From CAVOGJ01 sp963695405 (GTDB lineage: Bacteria; Planctomycetota; Planctomycetia; Pirellulales; Pirellulaceae): DNA of 64,000 nt. The DNA lies in contig CAVOGJ010000003.1 in the NCBI GenBank assembly GCA_963695405.1, positions 186,001 to 250,000 on the forward strand, written 5' to 3'. The translations under genes and the position numbers were made by a program. Positions 34,141 through 42,116 of the stretch are shown in pieces. Position 1 is the stretch's first letter. The number at the start of each line of letters is the position of its first letter. The notes beneath the pieces were generated by a model that did not search any database, was not told the origin of the DNA, and saw nothing but the letters and a program-made list of their open reading frames with translations.

Positions 34141-35733
34141 ATGCAGCCACGATCAGCGTTTCTTCCCCATTTGCTTATGATTCTGGCTGCGGGAGCCGGC
34201 TGGGCCGGTGACGACATTTATCGGCCCTTCACCGACCCCAACGTCGGCTTCAATACCGTATCGTGGTGGAATTTTGGCACCAACGGCAACGCCGTCTGGA
34301 CGGGAGCGGTCCAAGAAATGTACGACGCAGGATTGCGTGAGGTCTCGCTCAGCCCAGTGCGGTACGTGACTCAGGGAAGTGGTGTGATTGCCAGTTCGTC
34401 GCCATCGGCTCCCGAGCTAAGTCATATCGAGGCCGCTGTGGTGCGGGCGAAGTCGCTGGGCATGAAAGTAACGTTGAATCCGTTTGTCGAGTTGCAGAAT
34501 TTTGCCTTCTGGCGTGGCCAATACAATCCGTCTCCGGGTGGAGCCGAAGCGACACAATTTTGGTCCGACTACCGAGATTACATTCTGGACGTCGCGCAAA
34601 TGGCCCAACACCACCAAGTCGAATCATTGCTCGTCGGCACCGAGCTGAAAGCGATCGTGCAGACGAGCGGGCACAACGCCGAATGGAATTCGTTGTTAGC
34701 CGCCGTCGATGCCATTTATGATGGTCAGATCGGCTACGCCGCCAATTGGGACAATTTCAAGAACGGCAACCTGACGTCGACGATTTGGGAGCATCCGGCC
34801 ATCGATTTCATCGGGATCGATGCCTATTTTCGCATTATCTCCAATTCCGAAGCGGACAACTCGGGGGTGGATCCTAATACTGATTTTATAAATCTTGTCG
34901 AAGCGAATTGGATGGACCAAATCGATAATGACATTCTCCCGTTCGCGGCGGCTCGAAAGTCAGGCCAAGGCATGCCGGTTGCTTTCACTGAATATGGCGC
35001 CACGCCGTTCAATCGTGGCATCGCCCAAAACCCAACCGGGACGGTCGATCAGGCCGAGCAGCGGATGGGTTTTGAGGCACTCATGCGAGCCATGGATCAG
35101 CGGAAGTCCGACATCATGTCCATTCACGTGTGGCAGTGGGGCATGGAGGGAGCCAACGAGAGCCAGTTCTATACGAATCCGAATGTGACTGGAAACATTG
35201 GAGGAAGTAACTTCAACGAAAGCTTGAATACACCGCTTGGTCAATGGCTTTCGGATTTCGTCTCTCTTACTGGAGTCGATGCTGATTTTGATGACGACGG
35301 TGACGCAGATTGCGAAGATATTGATGCCTTGTCGGCAGCGGTGCTGACGGGCAACTCGCCGACGACATTTGACCTCACGGGGGATGGCAGCGTCGACGCG
35401 CTCGACGTGCAGGCTTGGCTGGTCGAGGCAGGATCGATGCAACTCGCTTCCCACAGCAGCTACTTGCCGGGGGACGCCAATCTGGACGGCGTGGTCGATG
35501 CGTCGGACTTCAACGTCTGGAACGGGAATAAGTTTGGTGTTCGTTCGGGCTGGTGTTCGGCCGACTTCAATACCGACGGCTCGGTCGACACGAGCGATTT
35601 CAATATCTGGAACTCCCACAAATTTCGCTCTTCGCTCGGAGTGGTGCCTGAGCCCGACGGCCTGCCGTGGATGAGCTTTCTGATCGCGATCATCTGCTTA
35701 CGGGGCCGCGGACCGACCCGGTTTCAGGCTTGA
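34141..35733 (+). CDS. GH113-like beta-mannanase with dockerin-type repeats and PEP-CTERM tail
   Basis: A 530-residue exported glycoside hydrolase. I choose ATG 34141 (MQPRSAFLPHLLMILAAGAG) because it opens the signal peptide; a GTG at 34078 adds only a polar leader. The catalytic TIM barrel resembles GH113 endo-beta-1,4-mannanases: SLLVGTELKAIV provides the acid/base glutamate and MPVAFTEYGATPF the nucleophile. After residue 395 come calcium-loop dockerin-like repeats (FDDDGDADCEDIDAL, DANLDGVVDASDFNVWN, DFNTDGSVDTSDFNIWN), and then a VPEPDGLPWMSFLIAIICLR tail, a PEP-CTERM-like sorting signal with basic end. Family assignment and mannan specificity are inferred from motifs and the neighbouring GH5, GH130 and symporter genes. 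Confidence 0.75.
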   Translation: MQPRSAFLPHLLMILAAGAGWAGDDIYRPFTDPNVGFNTVSWWNFGTNGNAVWTGAVQEMYDAGLREVSLSPVRYVTQGSGVIASSSPSAPELSHIEAAVVRAKSLGMKVTLNPFVELQNFAFWRGQYNPSPGGAEATQFWSDYRDYILDVAQMAQHHQVESLLVGTELKAIVQTSGHNAEWNSLLAAVDAIYDGQIGYAANWDNFKNGNLTSTIWEHPAIDFIGIDAYFRIISNSEADNSGVDPNTDFINLVEANWMDQIDNDILPFAAARKSGQGMPVAFTEYGATPFNRGIAQNPTGTVDQAEQRMGFEALMRAMDQRKSDIMSIHVWQWGMEGANESQFYTNPNVTGNIGGSNFNESLNTPLGQWLSDFVSLTGVDADFDDDGDADCEDIDALSAAVLTGNSPTTFDLTGDGSVDALDVQAWLVEAGSMQLASHSSYLPGDANLDGVVDASDFNVWNGNKFGVRSGWCSADFNTDGSVDTSDFNIWNSHKFRSSLGVVPEPDGLPWMSFLIAIICLRGRGPTRFQA

Positions 35734-35815
35734 ACAAAATTCGCCGGCCTACCGCGCCGCACACGTCGTGTTGACGAGCATGCGATCTGCCATCCCCCAT
35801 TCGCAGGACGGGCCA

Positions 35816-36889
35816 TCATCCATCCGTCGCTGAAACGAGCGGTGCCGTCGAACCGCGAATGACCAGTTCGGTTCCCACACGAACGACGGTCGCGTCATCC
35901 GACTGTAGCACGCCTTCCAAGCGATCAATGACCATCCGGGCGGCCTGCCGTCCGACTTCTCGCGGCTTTTGCCGGACGGTCGTTAAGGGAGGTGTCAGAT
36001 AGCCGGCAAAATCCAAGTCAGCGAATCCGATAACCGACAGCTGATCGGGAATAGACATCCCCAGCTTGGCAGCCGCTTTGTACACCATGACGGCTTCATG
36101 GTCGGTGACGGCAAAGACGGCCGTCGGCCGCCAATCGCTTGCCAATGAGGATGCGATTTCCGCAATGGCCGCGGATTCGTGCGAAGTGATATGCAGGCTG
36201 CGACACTCCGCTTGTCCGTGGGACGCCACCGCCCGCTCAAAATGGCTTCGCCGCCTGACCGCCCAAGATTGCCAGATAGCCTCTGTTGTCGATACACAAA
36301 CGATTCGTTGGTGCCCCAAGCCAATTAAAAAATCCGCCACATCAACGGCCGCTTGCTCTTCATCGGTCTCAATGGAATCAGCAATCCGCTGTTGCGAATA
36401 TTCGTGGTCAATGACCGCTACGGGAACCTTGCGCTCGATCAGTTCACGAAAGTGATCGTAGTAAGCGACGGCGAAGGGAGGCCATAAAATCAAACCGTCG
36501 ACACGCCGATCAAGCAGACGGCTAATTTGCTTCAAACCAACGTCGTCCCAATCCTTCAATTCCGGAACTTCCTGGGCATCACCAACCCAAACTGTAATCG
36601 GAAGATAGTCTGCCTTGGCGAGGGTCAGATGGATACCCGAAAGGACTCCCGTCCAAAACGAGTCGTAGGGCGGGATCATGATGCCAATGGTTTTCGTACG
36701 GCCGGTTTGCATGCCACTTACAAGCAGATTGCGACGCCAACCAAGGCGACGGGCGGCGGCCAGGACCCGCTCGCAGGTTTCTGTCCCAAATCGGTCGCGC
36801 TCGCCCCGCAGGATCCGGGAAGCGGCGCTCAGGGAGACGTTGGCTTCGGCGGCCACATCTTTCAGGCGAGGAATCGAGGGCTGCGACAT
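35816..36889 (-). CDS. LacI-family transcriptional regulator
   Basis: A 357-residue regulator starting at ATG 36889 (MSQPSIPRLKDVAAEANVSL). The helix-turn-helix and hinge (RLKDVAAEANVSLSAASRIL) are followed by a periplasmic-binding-protein-like sensor domain with the usual ends, IGIMIPPYDSFWTGVLSGIH, VPVAVIDHEY and LTTVRQKPREVGRQAARMVI. Such proteins bind a sugar or glycoside and release an operator. It lies between the two halves of the mannan region, so it is the natural candidate to control them. There is no good ribosome-binding site, and TATGAT ten to fifteen bases upstream could be a -10 box for a nearly leaderless transcript. Confidence 0.88.
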   Translation of the reverse strand: MSQPSIPRLKDVAAEANVSLSAASRILRGERDRFGTETCERVLAAARRLGWRRNLLVSGMQTGRTKTIGIMIPPYDSFWTGVLSGIHLTLAKADYLPITVWVGDAQEVPELKDWDDVGLKQISRLLDRRVDGLILWPPFAVAYYDHFRELIERKVPVAVIDHEYSQQRIADSIETDEEQAAVDVADFLIGLGHQRIVCVSTTEAIWQSWAVRRRSHFERAVASHGQAECRSLHITSHESAAIAEIASSLASDWRPTAVFAVTDHEAVMVYKAAAKLGMSIPDQLSVIGFADLDFAGYLTPPLTTVRQKPREVGRQAARMVIDRLEGVLQSDDATVVRVGTELVIRGSTAPLVSATDG

Positions 36890-36911
36890 GGGACGACTAT
36901 CATACAAACAA

Positions 36912-36947
36912 AGGAAGGCTCCTCCCATCATAGGTCGGAGCCTTCCT
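36912..36947 (-). terminator. Rho-independent terminator of the PEP-CTERM gene
   Basis: AGGAAGGCTCC (36912-36922) pairs with GGAGCCTTCCT (36937-36947), an 11-bp perfect stem with a 14-base loop. On the minus strand the stem is followed by TTTGTTTGTATG. The PEP-CTERM stop codon lies inside the loop, so the stem overlaps the end of that gene. It ends the surface-protein transcripts before the LacI gene. Confidence 0.75.
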
Positions 36948-37605
36948 GGTAGATACGGTTGATCAGGCGAAACTTCGATCGACTAACGGCGTCGCCAGCG
37001 CGCCACATGGCCATGCCCAACAGGCCGGCCATGGCGAACCCTGCTGGCTCGGGCACATACTGTACCGCGCCCGGTGTTGGCGTGATCAACACCGAGCTGG
37101 AAATGGGTCCGCTCGGTGTGCCGGGGCCGAAAATCTGCCAACCGAATTGGCGGATGTTGTCTGTATCCGGAAGCGATGTCAGGTCGAGTGCCACCGACAT
37201 TGCCCCACCCGCAACGGAAATGCTTGTGAATGCACTCTCATTAAACGCAAATCCGTCACCGGTCTGAACGTACGACTTGATCCCAATGTCTTGTCCAAAG
37301 GGCTGGAAGGTCACGGAAAAATTTTCAAACGCGGACCAATCCGCATTCACATTCTCTTTCTGAAAGACAACCCGCGTAAATCCCTCGCCCGTTTCATCCC
37401 ATTCCACCAGCACCGCAACACCGTCACCATTCGCGGTGTACTGGGTGACGGTACTCATTTGACTGGGGCCAAAGCCCGTGGTCACGTCCGACATGTCCAG
37501 CATCACCTGCTGCGACGGAGTGACATCGACGGCCAGAGCGATACTACTTAACCCCAGGCACAGGAGTCCTACACAGCCACGAATCATCCACGTTCTCAAG
37601 ATCAT
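36928..37605 (-). CDS. Exported PEP-CTERM-type protein
   Basis: A 225-residue protein with a signal peptide (MILRTWMIRGCVGLLCLGLS) and a mature beta-sandwich-like domain that resembles a carbohydrate-binding module: DVTTGFGPSQMSTVTQYTAN, WSAFENFSVTFQPFG and FGWQIFGPGTPSGP. The end has VPEPAGFAMAGLLGMAMW followed by basic residues, the exosortase-type sorting tail; no exosortase gene is in the window. Its last codons form part of a terminator. It is the last of a run of surface proteins transcribed on the minus strand, 178 bases after the preceding one. Sugar binding is a guess from fold pattern and context. Confidence 0.7.
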   Translation of the reverse strand: MILRTWMIRGCVGLLCLGLSSIALAVDVTPSQQVMLDMSDVTTGFGPSQMSTVTQYTANGDGVAVLVEWDETGEGFTRVVFQKENVNADWSAFENFSVTFQPFGQDIGIKSYVQTGDGFAFNESAFTSISVAGGAMSVALDLTSLPDTDNIRQFGWQIFGPGTPSGPISSSVLITPTPGAVQYVPEPAGFAMAGLLGMAMWRAGDAVSRSKFRLINRIYQEGSDL

Positions 37606-37783
37606 TACACGGTCTCCCTGTTAAAAGCAGGGCGCTGCACGGCGCCGAGCGAGTCACAAAACTACGAAATCCAAATCAATTTGACAAACTTGACCATGAC
37701 CACGGCAGGCGAATTTCCAAACGGCCTGACGGCAACGAGAGGAAGGACGTCATGCTTCCCATCGCTTGAATCGATCTGCATCA

Positions 37784-38761
37784 CTATACCACGGGGCCTC
37801 TGATGTTCACCAATCGTCGCCGCCGGACAACCATGAAAACCACTCCCCACACCAGACCAACGACCGACATCGGCTCAGGGACCGCGTTACGAAAAGCACC
37901 TGCTCCGTTGATCACATCGTAAACCTGTTCAAATCTCAGGAAGTCATCGAAGTCGTTGTCAAAATCGCCGTCAAAATCGCCGCGTGCCAGTGCCATGGCG
38001 GCATCCAACCCGGTAAAGTCGGTCTTGTGCCACATCATGAAGATGTCAAAATCGTCCAAATCGACATCGAGGTCCCCGTCGAGATCCTGGGGAGGTGCCG
38101 CCTCGGTGATGCGAAAATTATCAATAACAAACGTGGCTGGAGCGTCCCAGGTTCCGTTGAGTGGGATGATCGGGCGCAGGAAACCGGGCTCGGGGTTGGT
38201 GACGAAAGGCTGATTGGAGAAGTCGGATAGCTGTTGCCCTACGGCGACCGTGCCCGATAGTAGGCCGCCAGCATCCATGATCGCTACGTCACCCAGACCG
38301 TACAGATTAAATCCCTGATGAAAGTTATCGAGCGATCCCTCCAAGGCACTGATACTCAAACCGGCCGTAAAAAAGTCACCCGTTTGAGGATTGGACCACG
38401 TGAGGTCGTAGGTCAGATCGTACTCGATGCGATGAAAGGCCGGATTCGCTAGTGCGGTAAGGAAATCGTCATATTGCGCATCGACGCCCGGCTCGAAGTA
38501 GCGTTGAATCGACCACTCAAAGCCGTTGGCGGTTAATACGAATTGCAACGCGTTGGAACCGTCCGTATTTCCGACTCCCGAGACAACCATCAAGGACGCG
38601 GGATCCACCTTGGTCCCAAAGCTGTCCTCCCAATCTTCCAGGGCCGCGGCCGTGTTGCCCGTCGCGGTCTCCCACGAATTCAGAAGCACATTGACGGCGG
38701 CGGAGGGCGTCACCAGCGCGACGACCACCCACAACGCCAGGAGCAGGGATTTCCTCTTCAT
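37784..38761 (-). CDS. Exported PEP-CTERM protein with dockerin-type calcium repeats
   Basis: A 325-residue protein starting at ATG 38761 (MKRKSLLLALWVVVALVTPS), with AGAGGTGG upstream. The mature part (SWETATGNTAAALEDWEDSF, IEYDLTYDLTWSNPQTGDFF, WDAPATFVIDNFRITEAAPP) is a jelly-roll-like fold of the kind found in glycan-binding modules. It is followed by acidic calcium-loop repeats, DLDGDLDVDLDDFDIFMMWH and GDFDGDFDNDFDDFLRFEQV, and ends in VPEPMSVVGLVWGVVFMVV and RRRRL, a PEP-CTERM anchor. The same architecture recurs in two other genes here (40368 and 34141), implying surface display of several proteins on the same substrate. Confidence 0.72.
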   Translation of the reverse strand: MKRKSLLLALWVVVALVTPSAAVNVLLNSWETATGNTAAALEDWEDSFGTKVDPASLMVVSGVGNTDGSNALQFVLTANGFEWSIQRYFEPGVDAQYDDFLTALANPAFHRIEYDLTYDLTWSNPQTGDFFTAGLSISALEGSLDNFHQGFNLYGLGDVAIMDAGGLLSGTVAVGQQLSDFSNQPFVTNPEPGFLRPIIPLNGTWDAPATFVIDNFRITEAAPPQDLDGDLDVDLDDFDIFMMWHKTDFTGLDAAMALARGDFDGDFDNDFDDFLRFEQVYDVINGAGAFRNAVPEPMSVVGLVWGVVFMVVRRRRLVNIRGPVV

Positions 38762-38832
38762 CGGTCCACCTCTGTGGTAATTACTGTGGGAAGAATTGCG
38801 AAAATAATCATCAAATCGTCTGACCGTGTTGC

Positions 38833-39261
38833 TCACTCTTTCCGCGGAATGCGAATATCCAACGGCGCATCGGCGGTGTCAACGATCAGTGGCGAGGTCG
38901 CCGCGTTCGCAAACTCCCTCGGCACTAAATCGCTCACCGCCCCGTTCTTGTAGGCGAACACCGCCACCTTATGCTTGCCGACCACCAGTCCATCGCCATA
39001 CCGATGGCTGGTCACGGAATCAAATGTTCCATCCGTTACGTTCACACCCGCCTTGGCGGGTCGTGGATACGTCATCGCATCCACTGGAGGTGCTTCCGAT
39101 ACAAACCATAATTCGATCGAATCTGCCGGGATCAACGTTCCGTCCTCATACGCAACCTTGCCGGAAACTTTGACGTAGGTGAATGGCTCGTTGTTGCAGC
39201 CGGCGCAACAAGCCAGCCACATGAGGACTACCCACCGATGTCGCCAAAGCTCCCTGTTCAT
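38833..39261 (-). CDS. Small lipoprotein, carboxypeptidase-regulatory-like fold
   Basis: A 142-residue protein starting at ATG 39261 with a lipoprotein signal: VVLMWLACCAGCNNE, the lipid-attachment cysteine probably being the last. The mature domain (YVKVSGKVAYEDGTLIPADS, GLVVGKHKVAVFAYKNG) has the beta-sandwich pattern of transthyretin/carboxypeptidase-regulatory domains. In planctomycetes such a lipoprotein very often follows a DUF1559 prepilin-like gene, as here (16 bases after it), but no function has been shown. It lies upstream of the dockerin/PEP-CTERM gene on the same strand. Confidence 0.7.
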   Translation of the reverse strand: MNRELWRHRWVVLMWLACCAGCNNEPFTYVKVSGKVAYEDGTLIPADSIELWFVSEAPPVDAMTYPRPAKAGVNVTDGTFDSVTSHRYGDGLVVGKHKVAVFAYKNGAVSDLVPREFANAATSPLIVDTADAPLDIRIPRKE

Positions 39262-39277
39262 GGCATGCAGGTCAGGC

Positions 39278-40321
39278 TCAACTATCTAATCCGTCGATGG
39301 TCATACTATCGTTAGCGCTATTCAGTCGCTGCCACGCGCCCATGTTCTGAGGATTGCACTCGTATTGTGGAACGGGTAAGCCGGTCTGAATATAATCGGT
39401 AATTAAATGTACGCTGCCATCTACAAACACGGTCATGGCTCCACCTTCGTGCTGACTTCGCACCGTACTTTGTGCACTACGAGCAAACGACGAGACGCCC
39501 ATGCAGTCGGCGGCCAAAGTCGCCTGGTCGACACTCGCCAGGATTTGCGTGGTCGTGAGCACATCGTCGGCCCCGAATGAGCAGTCATTGGGAGACAGGG
39601 TGCCATTGGACGCATGCCTCTGATGCAGGTTGGACCCAATGAGCGGCATGGCCCACACGCCCCGAATATCGACGTCGCTGACTCCGGCCCGCAGTTCGCC
39701 TAGTAGGATCGTTTTTGACGTGCCATCGGTAATCTGCCGCATCTTGGCGCCTCGATTCACCCAAGCCACGCCCCGACCGCAAGGCGATTTCCAGTCGCGA
39801 TCGATATTGCCTTCCGGACTGAAGTAACCCAAACCGACGTTCAATCCATAATTACCCCGCGCCCAATCGCCACCGAAGATGGTCGGCAGCGGCGTATTGA
39901 CTCGACTGTCACTCGGGCACTTCATGACCGAAAGTTCCGTGCGCCGCAAGGCTCGGTTCTCATTGCGGTAGAGGTGCTGTTCATAATTGGCCAGATCGTA
40001 AACCGCTTGTTCTTCGATGTAGGGAAGCATGTCGACCGACCAGTTGGGAAGCATTTCGCTGCCATCTCCCAATTTTTGGCTGAACACTTTCTGCTCGACG
40101 TTGCCTGTGACGCGAAACGCCGGTGGAAACTGCCGCTGGTTACTCTCAAAGTTCAACAGCCCGAGACCTAAGTTCTTGAGGTTGTTCTGACACTGCACGC
40201 GGCGAGCTGCTTCTCGCGCCGACTGAACCGCGGGCAGCAATAAAGCCACCAGGATACCGATGATCGCTATGACAACCAGGAGCTCAACCAGGGTAAAGCC
40301 TCTTGTCGGTCGGGTATGCAT
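39278..40321 (-). CDS. DUF1559 prepilin-like protein
   Basis: A 347-residue protein starting at ATG 40321 (MHTRPTRGFTLVELLVVIAI). The GFTLVELL junction is the type IV prepilin-like cleavage site, followed by a helix (LLVVIAIIGILVALLLPAVQ) and the planctomycete-typical SAREAARRVQCQNNLKNLGL. The globular part, with FPPAFRVTGN and GVAWVNRGAKMRQITDGTSK, has the DUF1559 ending HEGGAMTVFVDGSVHLITDY. Genomes of this phylum carry dozens of copies. Processing by a prepilin peptidase and surface or pseudopilus placement are assumed. The choice of start follows the signal, not the ORF's first Met. Confidence 0.9.
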   Translation of the reverse strand: MHTRPTRGFTLVELLVVIAIIGILVALLLPAVQSAREAARRVQCQNNLKNLGLGLLNFESNQRQFPPAFRVTGNVEQKVFSQKLGDGSEMLPNWSVDMLPYIEEQAVYDLANYEQHLYRNENRALRRTELSVMKCPSDSRVNTPLPTIFGGDWARGNYGLNVGLGYFSPEGNIDRDWKSPCGRGVAWVNRGAKMRQITDGTSKTILLGELRAGVSDVDIRGVWAMPLIGSNLHQRHASNGTLSPNDCSFGADDVLTTTQILASVDQATLAADCMGVSSFARSAQSTVRSQHEGGAMTVFVDGSVHLITDYIQTGLPVPQYECNPQNMGAWQRLNSANDSMTIDGLDS

Positions 40322-40367
40322 GCTTTCGTCCTTGGTACCGATAGAAACCATATGTCACCGCACGAAT

Positions 40368-41912
40368 CTAACGCCCGGCCCGGCGGCCGCGACCGAGTGT
40401 CACCAACCAGACAGGCCCGGCGAACATCCAAAGAACGGTGGCGGGTTCCGGAACCACGCCCGGATTGCTGCTCGTGAATTTGGCGGAATTCCAAATGTTG
40501 AAATCGGCCACATCGACAAATCCGTCCGCGTTGAAGTCACCCCCGCTGAAGGCCGCTAACATCTGAAATTTGTTGCTATTCCAGATGTTAAAGTCGCTTA
40601 CATCCACGGTTCCGTCGAGGTTGGCGTCGGCGCCGAGGAATGGATTGCCACCGGTGATCGCCACGCTTTCCGCACCCGCGGCGACGAGCCACTGGTCGAG
40701 GTCCGCGCGGGTGACATCCCCGTCTCCCGTCAGGTCGAAGGCCAAGTCTGCAACACCCCCATTGGCCACATCCACGATCTCCACGACCAGCAAATCCGCG
40801 TCGACCAGATCGCATTGTCCCGAGTTGTCGAAATCGCAATCGGGAGCGGGGGGATCACCCAGAAACGTGATCGTACCTTCCCGCAGTACGGATGGTCGGC
40901 TGGGCTCGCGATAATGGAATACCATCCCGGTTTCGTCACTGCCCGGCGTAAATGCCTGCCCCAAGGAAAAGAACTCACCTCCATCCAGTGTCGAACTGGA
41001 AAGCAAATTTGCCTCGGTCAGATCGAAGACGCTCGCACCGCCGGCCTTGCGCCATCCCTCATCCGGAACAAGGAAATCATCGAGCGACTCCCAATTGACC
41101 GGATCAAGCGCCCCTCCCGGACTCAAAATCTCGTAATAGCTGAACGCCACGTCGTTGCCGGGTGACGAGCGATTCACGATCCGTACGGAACCGTCGCCGC
41201 GGTCAACCTCTAAATCGAGGATGGCCGGCTCGCCCACCTGAACCAGCCGCAAGTTGTCGAAATAGACCGTCGCCGAATCCCCTCCCCAATCGCCATTTAA
41301 ACCGAAAGTAATATCAAAGAACGTGGTTTCGGTTTGTGGTACCAGCCAATCGTTCAGCGGCCGAGCAATGTTGATTGTTTGCGAAGGCTGCGAGAGATTC
41401 GAAGGCGCTAGCCCCTCCAATCGATTGAACGGTGCAGCCCCCCCCTCCAAGGCAATTCCCGTATTCATCGAAGTCGCGCCTGCGGGGATCGAGGCTGTGA
41501 CGTAGGTTACGTCCAGCCGCAATTCGAAGAACTCCGCGCCAATCAGGAACGCCTGGTTCAAGGCATCCAACTGAGCGTCCCCCGTCTGGTAACGAACTTC
41601 CGCGTTGTAACTGTAGGCACTGTTGAAAAGCGGATCTAATTCAAACGTGTCTCCGTTCTGAGTGACCGCCAGACTATTGACTCCCTCGGTGGCCCCTAAG
41701 TTGGACGTCGCCAACGATGCCCCCCCGCTCACTTGTGCCCCATTCCCCACGGTACTCGTCCAGTTGCCAACGCCGGACTCCCAAGACTCGAGGATGACGT
41801 CAATCTGTCCGCGGGCACTCGTGCCGAACATCAGAAGAGTCAAGACGAGGGTGAAAAACATGAGCCGGTGACGACGGATCGAACCAAGCCCGAGTCGGAT
41901 TTCGGCGCACAT
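40368..41912 (-). CDS. Large exported PEP-CTERM protein with dockerin-type repeats
   Basis: A protein of about 514 residues; the start is uncertain (ATG 41912, or 41861 at MFFTLVLTLLMFGTSARG, which opens the hydrophobic signal). After the signal are a beta-sandwich module (VILESWESGVGNWTSTVGNG), and a second of the same style (TVYFDNLRLVQVGEPAILDL). The C-terminal third has a dockerin-like set (DCDFDNSGQCDLVDADLLV, LTGDGDVTRADLDQWLVAAG, DANLDGTVDVSDFNIWNSNK, DFNADGFVDVADFNIWNSAK) and a VPEPATVLWMFAGPVWLVTL sorting tail. Repeats match those of the GH113-like enzyme almost residue for residue, suggesting recent shared origin. A non-catalytic glycan-binding or scaffold role is inferred. Confidence 0.72.
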   Translation of the reverse strand: MCAEIRLGLGSIRRHRLMFFTLVLTLLMFGTSARGQIDVILESWESGVGNWTSTVGNGAQVSGGASLATSNLGATEGVNSLAVTQNGDTFELDPLFNSAYSYNAEVRYQTGDAQLDALNQAFLIGAEFFELRLDVTYVTASIPAGATSMNTGIALEGGAAPFNRLEGLAPSNLSQPSQTINIARPLNDWLVPQTETTFFDITFGLNGDWGGDSATVYFDNLRLVQVGEPAILDLEVDRGDGSVRIVNRSSPGNDVAFSYYEILSPGGALDPVNWESLDDFLVPDEGWRKAGGASVFDLTEANLLSSSTLDGGEFFSLGQAFTPGSDETGMVFHYREPSRPSVLREGTITFLGDPPAPDCDFDNSGQCDLVDADLLVVEIVDVANGGVADLAFDLTGDGDVTRADLDQWLVAAGAESVAITGGNPFLGADANLDGTVDVSDFNIWNSNKFQMLAAFSGGDFNADGFVDVADFNIWNSAKFTSSNPGVVPEPATVLWMFAGPVWLVTLGRGRRAGR

Positions 41913-42029
41913 CGCTGGAACTCGCTGGAAAAGTGGGAAGCCGGGGTGAGGGATCGAGAACACGAGAACAGCCCCTTGACTGAGATACGTGGTTGGCCAG
42001 CGAACACACCTTACCTGCAAAGAATCGCC

Positions 42030-42092
42030 TGACTAGGTAAAGTACTTGAACGCGTCAAAACGCAGACTATCCCGTAAAGAATCTTCTGTCAA
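42030..42092 (-). promoter_or_regulatory. Tandem candidate promoters with overlapping palindromic site
   Basis: On the minus strand, TTGACA (42087-42092) is followed after 17 bases by TAGTCT (42064-42069). A second set, TTGACG (42053-42058), is followed after 17 bases by TAGTCA (42030-42035). The second -35 lies within the near-palindrome TTGAACGCGTCAAA (plus strand 42046-42059), CG-centred like LacI-family operators. They are about 110-150 bases ahead of the dockerin/PEP-CTERM gene and would drive it. The -10 boxes are weak, so this is a prediction. Confidence 0.45.
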
Positions 42093-42116
42093 GCTTTGGG
42101 GGAATTTATAAATTTC

